Position numbers and translations under genes: made by a program. The notes below the pieces were generated by a model. That model was not told where the DNA came from and did not search any database. It saw nothing but the letters and a program-made list of their open reading frames with translations. A DNA stretch of 64,000 nucleotides from Lysinimonas soli (GTDB lineage: Bacteria; Actinomycetota; Actinomycetes; Actinomycetales; Microbacteriaceae), in NCBI RefSeq assembly GCF_042655435.1, contig NZ_JBHSMG010000001.1, positions 1,178,001 to 1,242,000 of the forward strand, read 5' to 3'. This document shows, piece after piece, positions 8,670 through 20,260 of the stretch. The number at the start of each line of letters is the position of its first letter. Position 1 is the stretch's first letter.

Positions 8670-9866
8670 GTGGCCGAGAAAGCTGAAGTCGTCTTCGTCG
8701 ATGGGGTTCGCACTCCCTTCGGACGGGCTGGCGAGAAGGGCCAGTACTGGAACACGCGTGCCGATGACCTCATCGTCAAGGCCATGATCGGCTTGCTCGA
8801 ACGCAACCCCAACCTGCCCAAGGATCGCATCGACGACGTCGCGATCGCCGCGACGACTCAGCAGGGCGACCAGGGGCTGACCCTCGGACGCACCGCCGCG
8901 ATCCTCGCCGGTCTGCCCCTCAGCGTCCCGGGCTACGCCCTCGACCGGATGTGCGCGGGGGGCATGACGACCGTCACGACCATCGCCGGGGCGATCGCCT
9001 TCGGCGCCTACGACGTCGGCATCGCCGGCGGCGTGGAGCACATGGGACGCCACCCGATGGGTTTCGGCGCCGACGTGAACCCGCGCTTCGTCGCCGAGAA
9101 GCTCGTCAACCCGGACGCGCTCGCGATGGGCGCCACCGCCGAGAACCTGCACGACCGCTTCCCCGCGCTCACCAAGGAGCGGTCCGACCGCTTCGGCATG
9201 CGCAGCCAGCAGAAGGTCGCCGCCGCCTACGAGGCGGGCAAGATCCAGCCCGACCTGATCCCCGTGGCCATCAAGAGCGAGGCCGGCTGGGGGCTCGCCA
9301 CCCAGGACGAGGGCATGCGCCCCGAGACCACGATGGAGGGCCTCGCGGGCCTCAAGACCCCGTTCCGTTCGCACGGTCGGGTCACCGCCGGCAACTCCTC
9401 GCCCCTCACCGACGGAGCGACGGCGTCGTTGATCGCCAGCGCGGATGCCGCCAAGGACCTCGGTCTGAGCGTCAAGATGAAGATGATCAGCTTCGCCTTC
9501 GCCGGTGTCGAGCCCGAGGTGATGGGCCTCGGCCCCGTGCCCAGCACCGAGAAGGCGCTGCGCAAGGCCGGCATGTCCATCGGCGACATCGGGCTGTTCG
9601 AGCTCAACGAGGCGTTCTCGGTGCAGGTGCTGTCGTTCCTCGACCACTTCGGGATCGACGACGACGACCCTCGCGTCAACCCCTGGGGCGGCGCGCTTGC
9701 GATCGGGCATCCGCTCGCCTCCTCGGGCGTACGCCTGATGATCCAGTTGGCCCGCCAGTTCGAAGAGCACCCGGAGGTGCAGTACGGCCTCACCGCCATG
9801 TGCGTCGGCCTCGGCCAGGGCGGCTCGGTCATCTGGGAGAACCCGAACTTCAAGGGCGGCAAGTGA
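8670..9866 (+). CDS. fadA: Acetyl-CoA acyltransferase (thiolase), FadA
   Basis: Thiolytic step of fatty-acid beta-oxidation: cleaves 3-ketoacyl-CoA with CoA. Conserved residues are the nucleophile Cys95 in LDRMCAGGM, the histidine in ALAIGHPLASSG, and the second cysteine in MCVGLGQGG. A GTG at 8670 is preferred over the GTG at 8661 because AAAGG (8656-8660) then has a usable spacing of 9 nt. It is 398 residues. The stop codon shares one base with the ATG of fadB, so the two thiolase and dehydrogenase subunits are co-translated. Confidence 0.93.
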   Translation: MAEKAEVVFVDGVRTPFGRAGEKGQYWNTRADDLIVKAMIGLLERNPNLPKDRIDDVAIAATTQQGDQGLTLGRTAAILAGLPLSVPGYALDRMCAGGMTTVTTIAGAIAFGAYDVGIAGGVEHMGRHPMGFGADVNPRFVAEKLVNPDALAMGATAENLHDRFPALTKERSDRFGMRSQQKVAAAYEAGKIQPDLIPVAIKSEAGWGLATQDEGMRPETTMEGLAGLKTPFRSHGRVTAGNSSPLTDGATASLIASADAAKDLGLSVKMKMISFAFAGVEPEVMGLGPVPSTEKALRKAGMSIGDIGLFELNEAFSVQVLSFLDHFGIDDDDPRVNPWGGALAIGHPLASSGVRLMIQLARQFEEHPEVQYGLTAMCVGLGQGGSVIWENPNFKGGK

Positions 9867-12034
9867 TGGCGGGCACCGACTCGGCGATCGCGCAGTACGC
9901 GAACGTCGACTTCTCGAAACTCATCGCGCTCGACCCCGACGAGGTCGTGACCCACTCCTACGTGCGCGACATCACGCTGCCGAGCGGCAAGCGCCTCGCA
10001 CTCATCACGCTCGACAACGGACGCGACCACACCCGGCCCAACACCCTGGGGCCCGCGACCCTGACCGAGTTGGCCGGCGTGCTCGATGCGCTGAAGGAGC
10101 GCGCCGCCCGGCACGAGATCGACGCGGTCGCCGTCACGGGCAAGCAGTTCATCCTCGCGGCCGGCGCCGATCTGACGCACGCCGGCGAGCTGCCCAGTCG
10201 CGAGATCGGGCTGCTGATGGCCCAGCTCGGGCACGCGACCCTCGGACGCCTGGGCGAACTGGGAGTCCCCTCCTTCGTGTACACCAACGGCCTCGCGCTC
10301 GGGGGCGGGGTCGAGATCGGCCTCAACGCCACCTACCGCACGATCGATGCCTCGGTGCCGGCCTTCGCCCTGCCCGAGGTCTTCCTGGGCATCATCCCCG
10401 GCTGGGGCGGCGCGTGGCTGCTGCCCAACCTGATCGGCATCGAGAACGCTCTCGAGGTCGTCATCTCGAACCCGCTCAAGACCAACACGATGCTCAAGGG
10501 GCCGCAGGCCTTCGAGCTGGGGATCGCCGACGCGATGTTCCCCCCGGTCAACTTCCTCGAGGATTCGCTGAAGTGGACCGACGGCGTCTTGACCGGCGCC
10601 ATCAAGGTCAAGCGGCCGCACGAGCCGGGCAAGCTGGAACGCGCGGTGAAGTGGGATGTCGCCATCGGCATCGCCGAGAAGACGCTCGCCAGCCGCATCG
10701 GCCGGGTCGCGCTCAGCCCGTATCGCGCTCTCGCCCTGCTGAAGGCCGCCAAGAACACCGATAAGAAGACCGGGTTCGCCGCCGAGGATCAGGCTCTCGC
10801 CGACCTCATCTCGGGAGACCAGTTCCGCGCGAGCAACTACGCCTTCGACCTGGTGCAGAAGCGCGCCAAGCGCCCGGTCGGCGCCCCCGACAAGGCCCTG
10901 GCCAAGAAGATCACCAAGGTGGGGGTGATCGGCGCCGGCCTGATGGCCAGCCAGTTCGCGCTGCTCTTCGTCCGCCGGCTGCAGGTGCCCGTCGTGATCA
11001 CCGACCTGGATCAGTCGCGCGTCGACAAGGGGCTCGACTACATCACGGGCGAGATCGACAAGCTGCTGGCCAAGGGCCGCATCGGCTCCGACGAGGCGAA
11101 CCGGCTCAAGGCGCTCGTCAGCGGGACGACGGACAAGAAGGACTTCGCCGACTGCGACTGGGTGATCGAGGCCGTCTTCGAGGAGCTCGGCGTCAAACAG
11201 CAGGTCTTCGCCGACGTCGAGCAGTACATCGCCGACGATGCGATCCTCGCGACCAACACGTCCTCGCTCTCGGTGGAGCAGATCGGTGCCGAGCTGAAGC
11301 ACCCGGAGCGCGTCGTCGGGTTCCACTTCTTCAACCCGGTGGCCGTCATGCCGCTCATCGAGGTGGTGAAGACCAGGAACACGACCGATGCGGCGCTCAG
11401 CACCGCCATGGTCACCGCGGCCGCGCTGCGGAAGAATGCCGTCATCACGGCCGACACCCCCGGTTTCGTCGTGAACCGCATCCTGGCGAAGCTGCTCGGA
11501 GAGGCCATGCACGCCGTCGAGAACGGGACCTCGTTCGACGCGGTCGTGGAGGCCGTGCGACCCTTCGGTCTACCGATGGATCCGTTCGCGCTGCTGGAAC
11601 TCGTGGGGCTCAAGGTCGGTGCGCACGTGCTCGACACGCACCACGCCGCGTTCCCCGAGCGCTTCTTCGAGAGCGCCGCGCTGCACGAACTGGCCGACTA
11701 CGGCCACCTGCTCGAGAAGGATGCGAAGGGCAAGACGAAGGGCTACGACCCGAAAGCGCTCGCCATCGTCACGACGCACCAGGCCGCCGATGCGACGCCG
11801 TACACGGCCGAGCAGTTGCGTGTCCGCATCGAGGACGGTCTCGCGGATGAGATCCACCGGATGCTCGATGGCCAGGTCGTCGCGGCCGCCGAGGACATCG
11901 ACCTCTGCCTCATCCTCGGCGCCGGATGGCCGTTCCAGATGGGCGGGGTGACCCCCTACCTCGATCGGGTCGGCGCGAGCGAGCGCGCATTCGGCGACAC
12001 CTTCCACCACCCCAAGATCGTCGGGGTCAACTAA
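9866..12034 (+). CDS. fadB: 3-hydroxyacyl-CoA dehydrogenase / enoyl-CoA hydratase, FadB type
   Basis: Multifunctional beta-oxidation protein: hydrates enoyl-CoA and oxidises the resulting 3-hydroxyacyl-CoA with NAD. The hydratase/crotonase domain is about residues 30-300 (AVTGKQFILAAGADLT; LALGGGVEIGLNA). The NAD-binding Rossmann motif VGVIGAGLMAS starts near residue 351, followed by ATNTSSLSVEQ and HFFNPVAVMPLIEVV, then the helical C-terminal domain. It is 722 residues. The reading frame stays open far upstream into fadA, but the TGATG junction marks the real start. A strong hairpin follows the stop. Confidence 0.93.
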   Translation: MAGTDSAIAQYANVDFSKLIALDPDEVVTHSYVRDITLPSGKRLALITLDNGRDHTRPNTLGPATLTELAGVLDALKERAARHEIDAVAVTGKQFILAAGADLTHAGELPSREIGLLMAQLGHATLGRLGELGVPSFVYTNGLALGGGVEIGLNATYRTIDASVPAFALPEVFLGIIPGWGGAWLLPNLIGIENALEVVISNPLKTNTMLKGPQAFELGIADAMFPPVNFLEDSLKWTDGVLTGAIKVKRPHEPGKLERAVKWDVAIGIAEKTLASRIGRVALSPYRALALLKAAKNTDKKTGFAAEDQALADLISGDQFRASNYAFDLVQKRAKRPVGAPDKALAKKITKVGVIGAGLMASQFALLFVRRLQVPVVITDLDQSRVDKGLDYITGEIDKLLAKGRIGSDEANRLKALVSGTTDKKDFADCDWVIEAVFEELGVKQQVFADVEQYIADDAILATNTSSLSVEQIGAELKHPERVVGFHFFNPVAVMPLIEVVKTRNTTDAALSTAMVTAAALRKNAVITADTPGFVVNRILAKLLGEAMHAVENGTSFDAVVEAVRPFGLPMDPFALLELVGLKVGAHVLDTHHAAFPERFFESAALHELADYGHLLEKDAKGKTKGYDPKALAIVTTHQAADATPYTAEQLRVRIEDGLADEIHRMLDGQVVAAAEDIDLCLILGAGWPFQMGGVTPYLDRVGASERAFGDTFHHPKIVGVN

Positions 12035-12043
12035 CGGCTGTCA

Positions 12044-12085
12044 CAGAGAGAAGGGCCCGGGATCGCTCCCGGGCCCTTCTCTCTG
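12044..12085. terminator. Perfect 19-bp hairpin between fadB and the MFS gene
   Basis: Two 19-base arms (12044-12062 and 12067-12085) are exact reverse complements around a TCGC loop, with core AAGGGCCCGGGA. It sits in the 61-bp gap between two converging genes and works in both directions. No T-run follows, which is common in high-GC actinobacteria. Confidence 0.85.
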
Positions 12086-12095
12086 TATGCCCCGC

Positions 12096-13604
12096 TCAGT
12101 GCGAGGGAGCAGCCTGTGGGTCGTCCTGGTCGACCGCTTCCAGCTCGGCGTCGGTGACCTCGGGCTCGAGCGGCTTGTGCACGAAGAACGCGACGACCAC
12201 GGCGGCGAGCGACACGATCGCCCCCGCCAGGAACGCCATCCGCACGCCGCTCGCGATGGCAGCCCCGTCGCTGAGACCCGCCGCCTCGCCGCTCGTCGTT
12301 CCCAGCGTCAGGAACGCGATGAAGATCGCCGTACCGGCTGCGCCGGCAACCTGCTGGATCGTGGCCAAGGTCGCGCTGCCGTGCGAGTAGAGATGCGGCG
12401 GCAGTGCCCCGAGGCCGGCCGTGAAGAGCGGGGTGAACAGGAATGCCAGCCCGAGACTCAAGGTGACATGAGCGATCAGAATCAGGTACACCGGGGTGCT
12501 GTCGGTGAGCATGCTCAACGACCAGAACACCGCGCTCACCACGATGGCTCCCGGGATCACGAGCGGGCGCGGACCGTACTTGTCGTAGAGCCGACCGACC
12601 AGGGGCCCGAGCAGACCCATGGTGAGCCCGCCGGGTAGCAGCGTGAGGCCGATCACGACGGTGCTCTGATGCAGCACGTTCTGCATGTACAGCGGAAGCA
12701 CGATGACCGTGCCGAACAGGGCGATCATGCTGATCGCGAGCATGAGCAGCGACATGGCATAGGTGCGGGCCTTGAAGGTTCGCAGGTCGAGGAGGGCCAT
12801 GTCGCGCTTCTGCAGGCTCAGTTGGCGGAAGATGAACGCCACCAGAACGACGGCACCCACGACGAGCGGGATCCACGGTGGCAGGGCCGCATCGCCCTCG
12901 GCCGCTTGACCGAAACTGCTGAGGCCATAGACCAGGCCGCTGAACGCGACCGCCGAGAGGATGACCGAAAGAACGTCGAGTGGCGCCGTGCGGGTCTCGG
13001 TGACGTTGGGGACGCGGATGACTCCCAGGATCAGCATCGCCGTCGCGATCGGGAGCATGACCCAGAACAGCCCGCGCCAGTGCACCAGCGGAAGAAGGAA
13101 CCCTGAGATCGTCGGTCCGACCGCGGGCGCCACCGACATGACGATCGAGATGCGGCCCATCATGCGCCCGAGCGACTGCGGCGGCACGAGGGTCATGATC
13201 GTGGTCATCATGAGCGGCATCATGATCGCCGTGCCACTCGCCTGCACGATCCGGCCGACGAGCAGCAACCCGAATCCGGGCGCTGTCGCGGCGATCAGGG
13301 TGCCCGCGGTGAACAGGCTCATGGCGGTGATGAAGACGGGCCGCGTGTTGAGACGCTGCAGGAGCCATCCGGTGATGGGGATGACCACCGCCATCGTCAG
13401 CGCGAAGCCCGTGGTGAGCCACTGCCCGAGGCTCGGCGTGATCTTCAGATCTTTGAGGATGTCGGGAAGGGCGACGCTCAGGAACGTCTCGTTGAGGAAG
13501 ACGACGAACACCGCCGCGAGGAGCAGCACGATCGCGACCCGGGAGCGCGTGTCGAGCCTGCCTTCGGCATAGGCGGTGCTGTCGGACAGGGTGGATTGAG
13601 TCAT
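12096..13604 (-). CDS. MFS drug exporter, DHA2 (EmrB/QacA) family
   Basis: Proton-driven multidrug exporter of the 14-helix DHA2 family. The 502-residue protein has the motif-A region LVGRLYDKYGPRPLV and the C-motif-like stretch around SVAPAVGPTISGFLLP, both typical of drug/H+ antiporters. The ATG giving MTQSTLSDS is preferred because GGAGA stands 6-9 nt in front; a longer frame begins at 13652. A TAGTAT hexamer at 13711-13716 (minus) could be its -10 element. Substrate unknown. The C-terminal tail EVTDAELEAVDQDD is acidic and cytoplasmic. Confidence 0.85.
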   Translation of the reverse strand: MTQSTLSDSTAYAEGRLDTRSRVAIVLLLAAVFVVFLNETFLSVALPDILKDLKITPSLGQWLTTGFALTMAVVIPITGWLLQRLNTRPVFITAMSLFTAGTLIAATAPGFGLLLVGRIVQASGTAIMMPLMMTTIMTLVPPQSLGRMMGRISIVMSVAPAVGPTISGFLLPLVHWRGLFWVMLPIATAMLILGVIRVPNVTETRTAPLDVLSVILSAVAFSGLVYGLSSFGQAAEGDAALPPWIPLVVGAVVLVAFIFRQLSLQKRDMALLDLRTFKARTYAMSLLMLAISMIALFGTVIVLPLYMQNVLHQSTVVIGLTLLPGGLTMGLLGPLVGRLYDKYGPRPLVIPGAIVVSAVFWSLSMLTDSTPVYLILIAHVTLSLGLAFLFTPLFTAGLGALPPHLYSHGSATLATIQQVAGAAGTAIFIAFLTLGTTSGEAAGLSDGAAIASGVRMAFLAGAIVSLAAVVVAFFVHKPLEPEVTDAELEAVDQDDPQAAPSH

Positions 13605-13820
13605 GAATTCTCCGGTGGCTGGGATTCGTCGCACGCGACATCGGATGAGCACTGCGGGGACAAGACCTGCGGAACGGCGCCTGCATGAGGCAGTTGTTCA
13701 CACTGTCCACATACTAGACCGCACCACCGACATCTCGGTGTCTCCTGTGTCCGCTCTGAGAGAAACTCCCGTGACGATCCGGAGTATTCCCGGATGTCGT
13801 GGCCAACCCGGCCGCGGCGC

Positions 13821-14789
13821 CTATCGGTTCAGCGGAGTCATGTCGGCGTAACGGTCCCCCGCCGCCGCGGGCAGCTGGTTCAGCGTCGCGAGCTGCTCGG
13901 CCGAGAGCACCAGGGCGTCGGCGCCGACGTTCTCCTCCAGGCGTGACACGCGCTTGGTCCCGGGGATCGGGGCGATGCCCTCGCCCTGCGCCAGGATCCA
14001 CGCCAGGGCGACCTGCGCGGGCGTTGCCGCAGCATCGCGCGCCACCGACTCCACGGCATCCACGATCGCGAGATTGCGGGTCAGGTTCTCGCCCTCGAAA
14101 CGCGGATTGCCGCGGCGGAAGTCGCTGGGCTCGAGCGACTCGAGCGACCGGATCGCGCCGGTCAGGAATCCGCGCCCTAGTGGGGAGTAGGGCACGAAGC
14201 CGATCCCGAGCTCGCGCAGCAGCGGGATGAGCTCGGCCTCCGGGTCGCGGCTCCACAGCGAGTACTCGGTCTGAACCGCCGAGACCGGATGCACGGCGTG
14301 CGCCCGCCGGATCGTCGCCGGCGCGGCCTCCGACAGCCCGTAGCCGCGGATCTTGCCCTCGGCGATCAGCTCGGCGAGCGCCCCCACCGTGTCTTCGATC
14401 GGGGTGCCGGGGTCCATCCGGTGCTGGTAGTAGAGGTCGATGTGATCGGTGCCGAGCCGGCTCAGCGAGCCCTCCACCGAGAATCGGACGTTGGCGGGCG
14501 AGCCGTCGAGTCTGCGCTCGTTGGTCTCGTGATCGATCGTGCCGAACTTCGTCGCCACGACCACCGACGCGCGGTCGGCGCCGAGCGCGCGTCCGAGCAG
14601 TTCCTCGTTGACGTACGGACCGTAGATCTCGGCCGTGTCGAAGAAGGCGATGCCGAGCTCGAGGGCGCGCCGGATCGTGCGGATCGACTCCGCCTCGTCG
14701 CTGCCGGCGCCCGAGTAGAACGCCGACATGCCCATGGTGCCCAGTCCGAGACGCGAGACGTCGAGGGTACCGAGGGTCGTGTGCTTCAT
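13821..14789 (-). CDS. Aldo/keto reductase
   Basis: NADPH-dependent carbonyl reductase with the (beta/alpha)8 aldo/keto reductase fold. The catalytic tetrad is visible: D51 and Y56 in FFDTAEIYGPY, K81 in VVATKFG, and H123 in DLYYQHRMD. The late WSRDPEAELIPLLRELGIGFVPYSPLGRG is the usual cofactor-binding region. Its ATG overlaps the stop of the MerR regulator gene by 4 bases, so the two are one transcription unit, a common arrangement in which the regulator controls its reductase. The natural substrate is unknown. Confidence 0.9.
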   Translation of the reverse strand: MKHTTLGTLDVSRLGLGTMGMSAFYSGAGSDEAESIRTIRRALELGIAFFDTAEIYGPYVNEELLGRALGADRASVVVATKFGTIDHETNERRLDGSPANVRFSVEGSLSRLGTDHIDLYYQHRMDPGTPIEDTVGALAELIAEGKIRGYGLSEAAPATIRRAHAVHPVSAVQTEYSLWSRDPEAELIPLLRELGIGFVPYSPLGRGFLTGAIRSLESLEPSDFRRGNPRFEGENLTRNLAIVDAVESVARDAAATPAQVALAWILAQGEGIAPIPGTKRVSRLEENVGADALVLSAEQLATLNQLPAAAGDRYADMTPLNR

Positions 14790-15166
14790 TTCGTGGAGAA
14801 CCTTTCGTAGCTGGAGATCTTGTAGTCGATGGCCGCGAGGCTGCGCTGCGCCTCGGCGAGCTGCTCGAGGACGCGTTCGCGATGGGCGACGAGCAGCTCG
14901 AGGCGGTCGGGAGTGGTGTGCTCGCCCTGCCGCACCAGCTCGGCGTAGCGGCGGATGTCGCGGATCGGCATCCCCGTCGAGCGCAGCCGGGTGATGAAGG
15001 TCAGCCAGCCGACCACCTCCGGTGCGTACCGGCGATGGCTGCTGCTGGCCCGCCCCACCTCATCGAGCAGGAGGCCCTCCTGCTCGTAGTACCGCAGAGT
15101 CGAGGTGCTCAGCCCGGTCTCGGCGGCCACGTCCGAGATCGAGAGCGCCGAGTCGGTGAGGGTCAT
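14786..15166 (-). CDS. MerR-family transcriptional regulator
   Basis: DNA-binding regulator that remodels promoters with over-long spacers. The winged helix-turn-helix is at residues 8-35 (ISDVAAETGLSTSTLRYYEQEGLL), and a coiled-coil dimerisation helix follows (RVLEQLAEAQRSLAAIDYKI). At 126 residues it lacks metal-binding cysteines, so it is not a SoxR or metal sensor; the effector is probably a small organic molecule. It is translated together with the aldo/keto reductase. Its promoter carries a 19-bp spacer and a 24-bp palindrome, implying self-regulation, and the ATG is predicted to be the first base of the transcript. Confidence 0.9.
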   Translation of the reverse strand: MTLTDSALSISDVAAETGLSTSTLRYYEQEGLLLDEVGRASSSHRRYAPEVVGWLTFITRLRSTGMPIRDIRRYAELVRQGEHTTPDRLELLVAHRERVLEQLAEAQRSLAAIDYKISSYERFSTK

Positions 15167-15172
15167 GAGCCC

Positions 15173-15203
15173 ACGCTATGACTTCGAGTGCACTCGAAGT
15201 CAA
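15173..15203 (-). promoter_or_regulatory. MerR-type promoter with 24-bp palindromic operator (leaderless)
   Basis: On the minus strand: -35 TTGACT (15203-15198), a 19-bp spacer, and -10 TAGCGT (15178-15173). A 19-bp spacer is the hallmark of MerR-controlled promoters. The spacer and -35 element form a perfect 24-bp palindrome (15179-15202) with core CGAGTGCACTCG. The -10 ends 6 nt before the ATG at 15166, so the transcript should be leaderless. The whole element fits in the 45-bp gap behind dxs. Confidence 0.75.
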
Positions 15204-15211
15204 AAGAACGA

Positions 15212-17152
15212 TCAGAGATGCTTCTGTTCGACCCGCAGACTCGGCTCCTCGGGGAGCGGTCGGGCGACCGGGATGCGGGTTCCCACCACTTGCGCGACGA
15301 TGTCGCGGGCGATCTGCTGATCGGTGAGCCCCACCTCGGCGAGGATCTCGTCGCGCGTGGCGTGCGGGATGAACTCGTCCGGAAGGCCGAGCTCGTCGAC
15401 CGCCGTGTCGACGCCGGCCGCACGAAGCTCCTGGCGGATGCGGGTGCCGATGCCGCCCACCCGGATGCCGTCCTCGATCGTCACGACCAGCCGATGCTGC
15501 GCCGCGAGCTCGATGACGCTTGCCGGGACCGGCACGACCCAGCGCGGGTCGATCACCGTCGCCCCGATGCCCTGGGCCGCGAGACGCTCGGCGACCTGCA
15601 GGCCGAGCGTCGCCATCGGCCCGACCGTGACGATCAGCACGTCGCGATGAGCGGCCTCCCGGAGCACGTCCACGCCGTCGGCCGTGCGACGCGTCGCCGC
15701 GAACTCGTTGCCCACGACCCCCTTGGAGAAGCGCAGCACCGTCGGCGCATCCTCGACCGCGACCGCCTCGGCGAGCTCCTCGCGCAGCCGGGAGGCGTCA
15801 CGCGGGGCGGCGATACGGATGTTCGGGACGACCTGCAGGATGGCAAGATCCCACATGCCGTGATGACTCGGTCCGTCCGGCCCGGTGACTCCGGCCCGGT
15901 CCAGCACGAAGGTGACGCCGGCTTTGTGGAGCGCGACATCCATCAGGATCTGATCGAACGCGCGATTCACGAAGGTCGCATACAGAGCGACGACCGGGTG
16001 CAGTCCGCCGAAGGCCAGGCCCGCCGCGCTCGTGACGGCGTGCTGCTCGGCGATGCCGACATCGAACACGCGCGCCGGGTACTTCTCGGCGAAGCGATGC
16101 AGCCCGGTGGGCCGGAGCATCGCCGCCGTGATTCCGACGATCTTGGGATTGCGCGACGCCAGCTCGACGATCTCGTCGGCGAAGACCGAGGTCCACGACG
16201 GCCGGCTCGCCGTCTCGACGGCCTCGCCGGTCTCGGGATCGATCTGGCCGACCGCGTGGAACTGGTCGGCGACATCCGCCACCGCCGGCTCGAAGCCGTG
16301 GCCCTTCTCGGTGATCACGTGCACGATCACGGGCGCCTCGTAGTTCTTCGCCTGGGTGAGGGCCTCTTCGAGCGCGGGCAGGTCGTGACCGGGGATCGGG
16401 CCGATGTACTTGATGTCGAGGTTCGAGTAGAGCGCCTCGTTGTTGCTGAATCGCGCGAGGAACCCGTGCATCGCCCCGCGCGTGCCGCGGTAGATCGCCC
16501 GACCCGGCGCCCCGAACTTCGCGAACAGGCGCTCGCTCGAGCGGTAGAGGTTGCGGTAGCCGCGCCGCGTGCGCACCGTGTTGAGGAAGCGCGCCATCCC
16601 TCCGATCGTCGGGGCGTAGGAGCGGCCGTTGTCGTTGACCACGATCACCAGGCGCCGGTTGTTGTCGTCGCTGATGTTGTTCAGCGCCTCCCACGTCATG
16701 CCGCCGGTCAGCGCCCCGTCGCCCACGACCGCCACGACGTAGCGATCCCCCTGCCCGGTCATCGCGAAGGAGCGCGAGATGCCGTCGGCCCAGCTCAGCG
16801 AACTCGAGGCGTGCGAGCTCTCGACGATGTCGTGCACCGACTCGGAGCGCTGCGGGTAGCCGGCGAGGCCGCCCTTCATGCGCAGACGCGAGAAGTCGTG
16901 GCGACCGGTCAGCAGCTTGTGCACGTAGCTCTGGTGGCCCGTATCGAACACGATCGCGTCGTGCGGCGACTCGAACACCCGGTGGATCGCCATCGTGAGC
17001 TCGACGACTCCGAGGTTCGGCCCGAGGTGCCCGCCGGTCTTCGAGACGGCGGTGATCAGGAAGACCCGGATCTCCTCGGCGAGCTCGCTCAGCTGCTCGC
17101 GGCTGAGCCCGTCCAGATCGCGTGGCGATCGGATCCCTTCGAGCAACGACAT
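15212..17152 (-). CDS. dxs: 1-deoxy-D-xylulose-5-phosphate synthase
   Basis: First step of the MEP isoprenoid pathway: condenses pyruvate and glyceraldehyde 3-phosphate using thiamine diphosphate. The 646-residue protein shows the N-terminal LITAVSKTGGHLGPNLGVVEL, the TPP motif VVGDGALTGGMTWEALNNI, and VFDVGIAEQHAVTSAAGLA with the catalytic glutamate. It is of full family length. It ends 9 bp before the MerR promoter palindrome. A -10 hexamer stands 6 nt in front of the ATG. Confidence 0.95.
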   Translation of the reverse strand: MSLLEGIRSPRDLDGLSREQLSELAEEIRVFLITAVSKTGGHLGPNLGVVELTMAIHRVFESPHDAIVFDTGHQSYVHKLLTGRHDFSRLRMKGGLAGYPQRSESVHDIVESSHASSSLSWADGISRSFAMTGQGDRYVVAVVGDGALTGGMTWEALNNISDDNNRRLVIVVNDNGRSYAPTIGGMARFLNTVRTRRGYRNLYRSSERLFAKFGAPGRAIYRGTRGAMHGFLARFSNNEALYSNLDIKYIGPIPGHDLPALEEALTQAKNYEAPVIVHVITEKGHGFEPAVADVADQFHAVGQIDPETGEAVETASRPSWTSVFADEIVELASRNPKIVGITAAMLRPTGLHRFAEKYPARVFDVGIAEQHAVTSAAGLAFGGLHPVVALYATFVNRAFDQILMDVALHKAGVTFVLDRAGVTGPDGPSHHGMWDLAILQVVPNIRIAAPRDASRLREELAEAVAVEDAPTVLRFSKGVVGNEFAATRRTADGVDVLREAAHRDVLIVTVGPMATLGLQVAERLAAQGIGATVIDPRWVVPVPASVIELAAQHRLVVTIEDGIRVGGIGTRIRQELRAAGVDTAVDELGLPDEFIPHATRDEILAEVGLTDQQIARDIVAQVVGTRIPVARPLPEEPSLRVEQKHL

Positions 17153-17158
17153 GTCCTC

Positions 17159-17164
17159 AGCCTA
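17159..17164 (-). promoter_or_regulatory. -10 hexamer TAGGCT, leaderless start of dxs
   Basis: TAGGCT on the minus strand ends 6 nt before the dxs ATG at 17152. No Shine-Dalgarno sequence is visible at the correct distance, although GAGG lies in the six intervening bases. The transcript start would fall on the start codon. Confidence 0.5.
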
Positions 17165-17210
17165 CGCGCGGGACTCGGGAAGAGGCTGGAGCGGCATCCG
17201 CCCCGCGAGT

Positions 17211-17256
17211 GGTGCGCAATGGCGCGGCGTCGCGCGACGAGCCGCCATTCCGCACC
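17211..17256. terminator. Long near-perfect inverted repeat downstream of acnA
   Basis: Arms 17211-17224 and 17243-17256 pair at 13 of 14 positions, and the 18-nt centre contains the palindrome CGTCGCGCGACG, giving a roughly 23-bp cruciform with a small internal bulge. A second short hairpin, CTTCG with loop GCGT and CGAAG, lies nearer the acnA stop. It probably terminates acnA, but its length and its palindromic core also fit a dispersed REP-like element. Confidence 0.55.
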
Positions 17257-17289
17257 ATTCGTCGAGACTTCGGCGTCGAAGCGCCGCCG

Positions 17290-20106
<2,817 letters not shown>

Positions 20107-20217
20107 GGCGTCTCCCTTGCTCGTCTTCGACCATCCTGCTGGCCGCAACCGCCCCGTTCCAGCAAGGCAAGCCTAAGCCCGCGGGCTCGGCTCGCCGCCG
20201 TTGATCGGCGCGCGATT

Positions 20218-20235
20218 TATCTCGATATCAAGATA
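20218..20235. promoter_or_regulatory. 18-bp palindrome upstream of acnA, possible MarR-type operator
   Basis: The sequence TATCTCGAT-ATCAAGATA has two 9-base arms matching at 8 of 9 positions, in an AT-rich island within otherwise GC-rich DNA, 112 bp before the acnA start. The arm TATCTTGAT resembles operators of PecS/TamR-class MarR regulators; TamR is reported to control aconitase in Streptomyces coelicolor. That link is from memory and no such regulator gene is in this window. Confidence 0.45.
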
Positions 20236-20260
20236 TATTACACGCCGGGTCGGATAGGGC

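Noticed and set aside
8951..9865. Upstream extension of the fadB frame over fadA
   Set aside because: The region encodes thiolase in another frame and the TGATG junction gives a clear start.
9227..11512. Long open frame antisense to fadA/fadB
   Set aside because: Composition of a reverse-strand shadow of high-GC genes; no recognisable domain or start signal.
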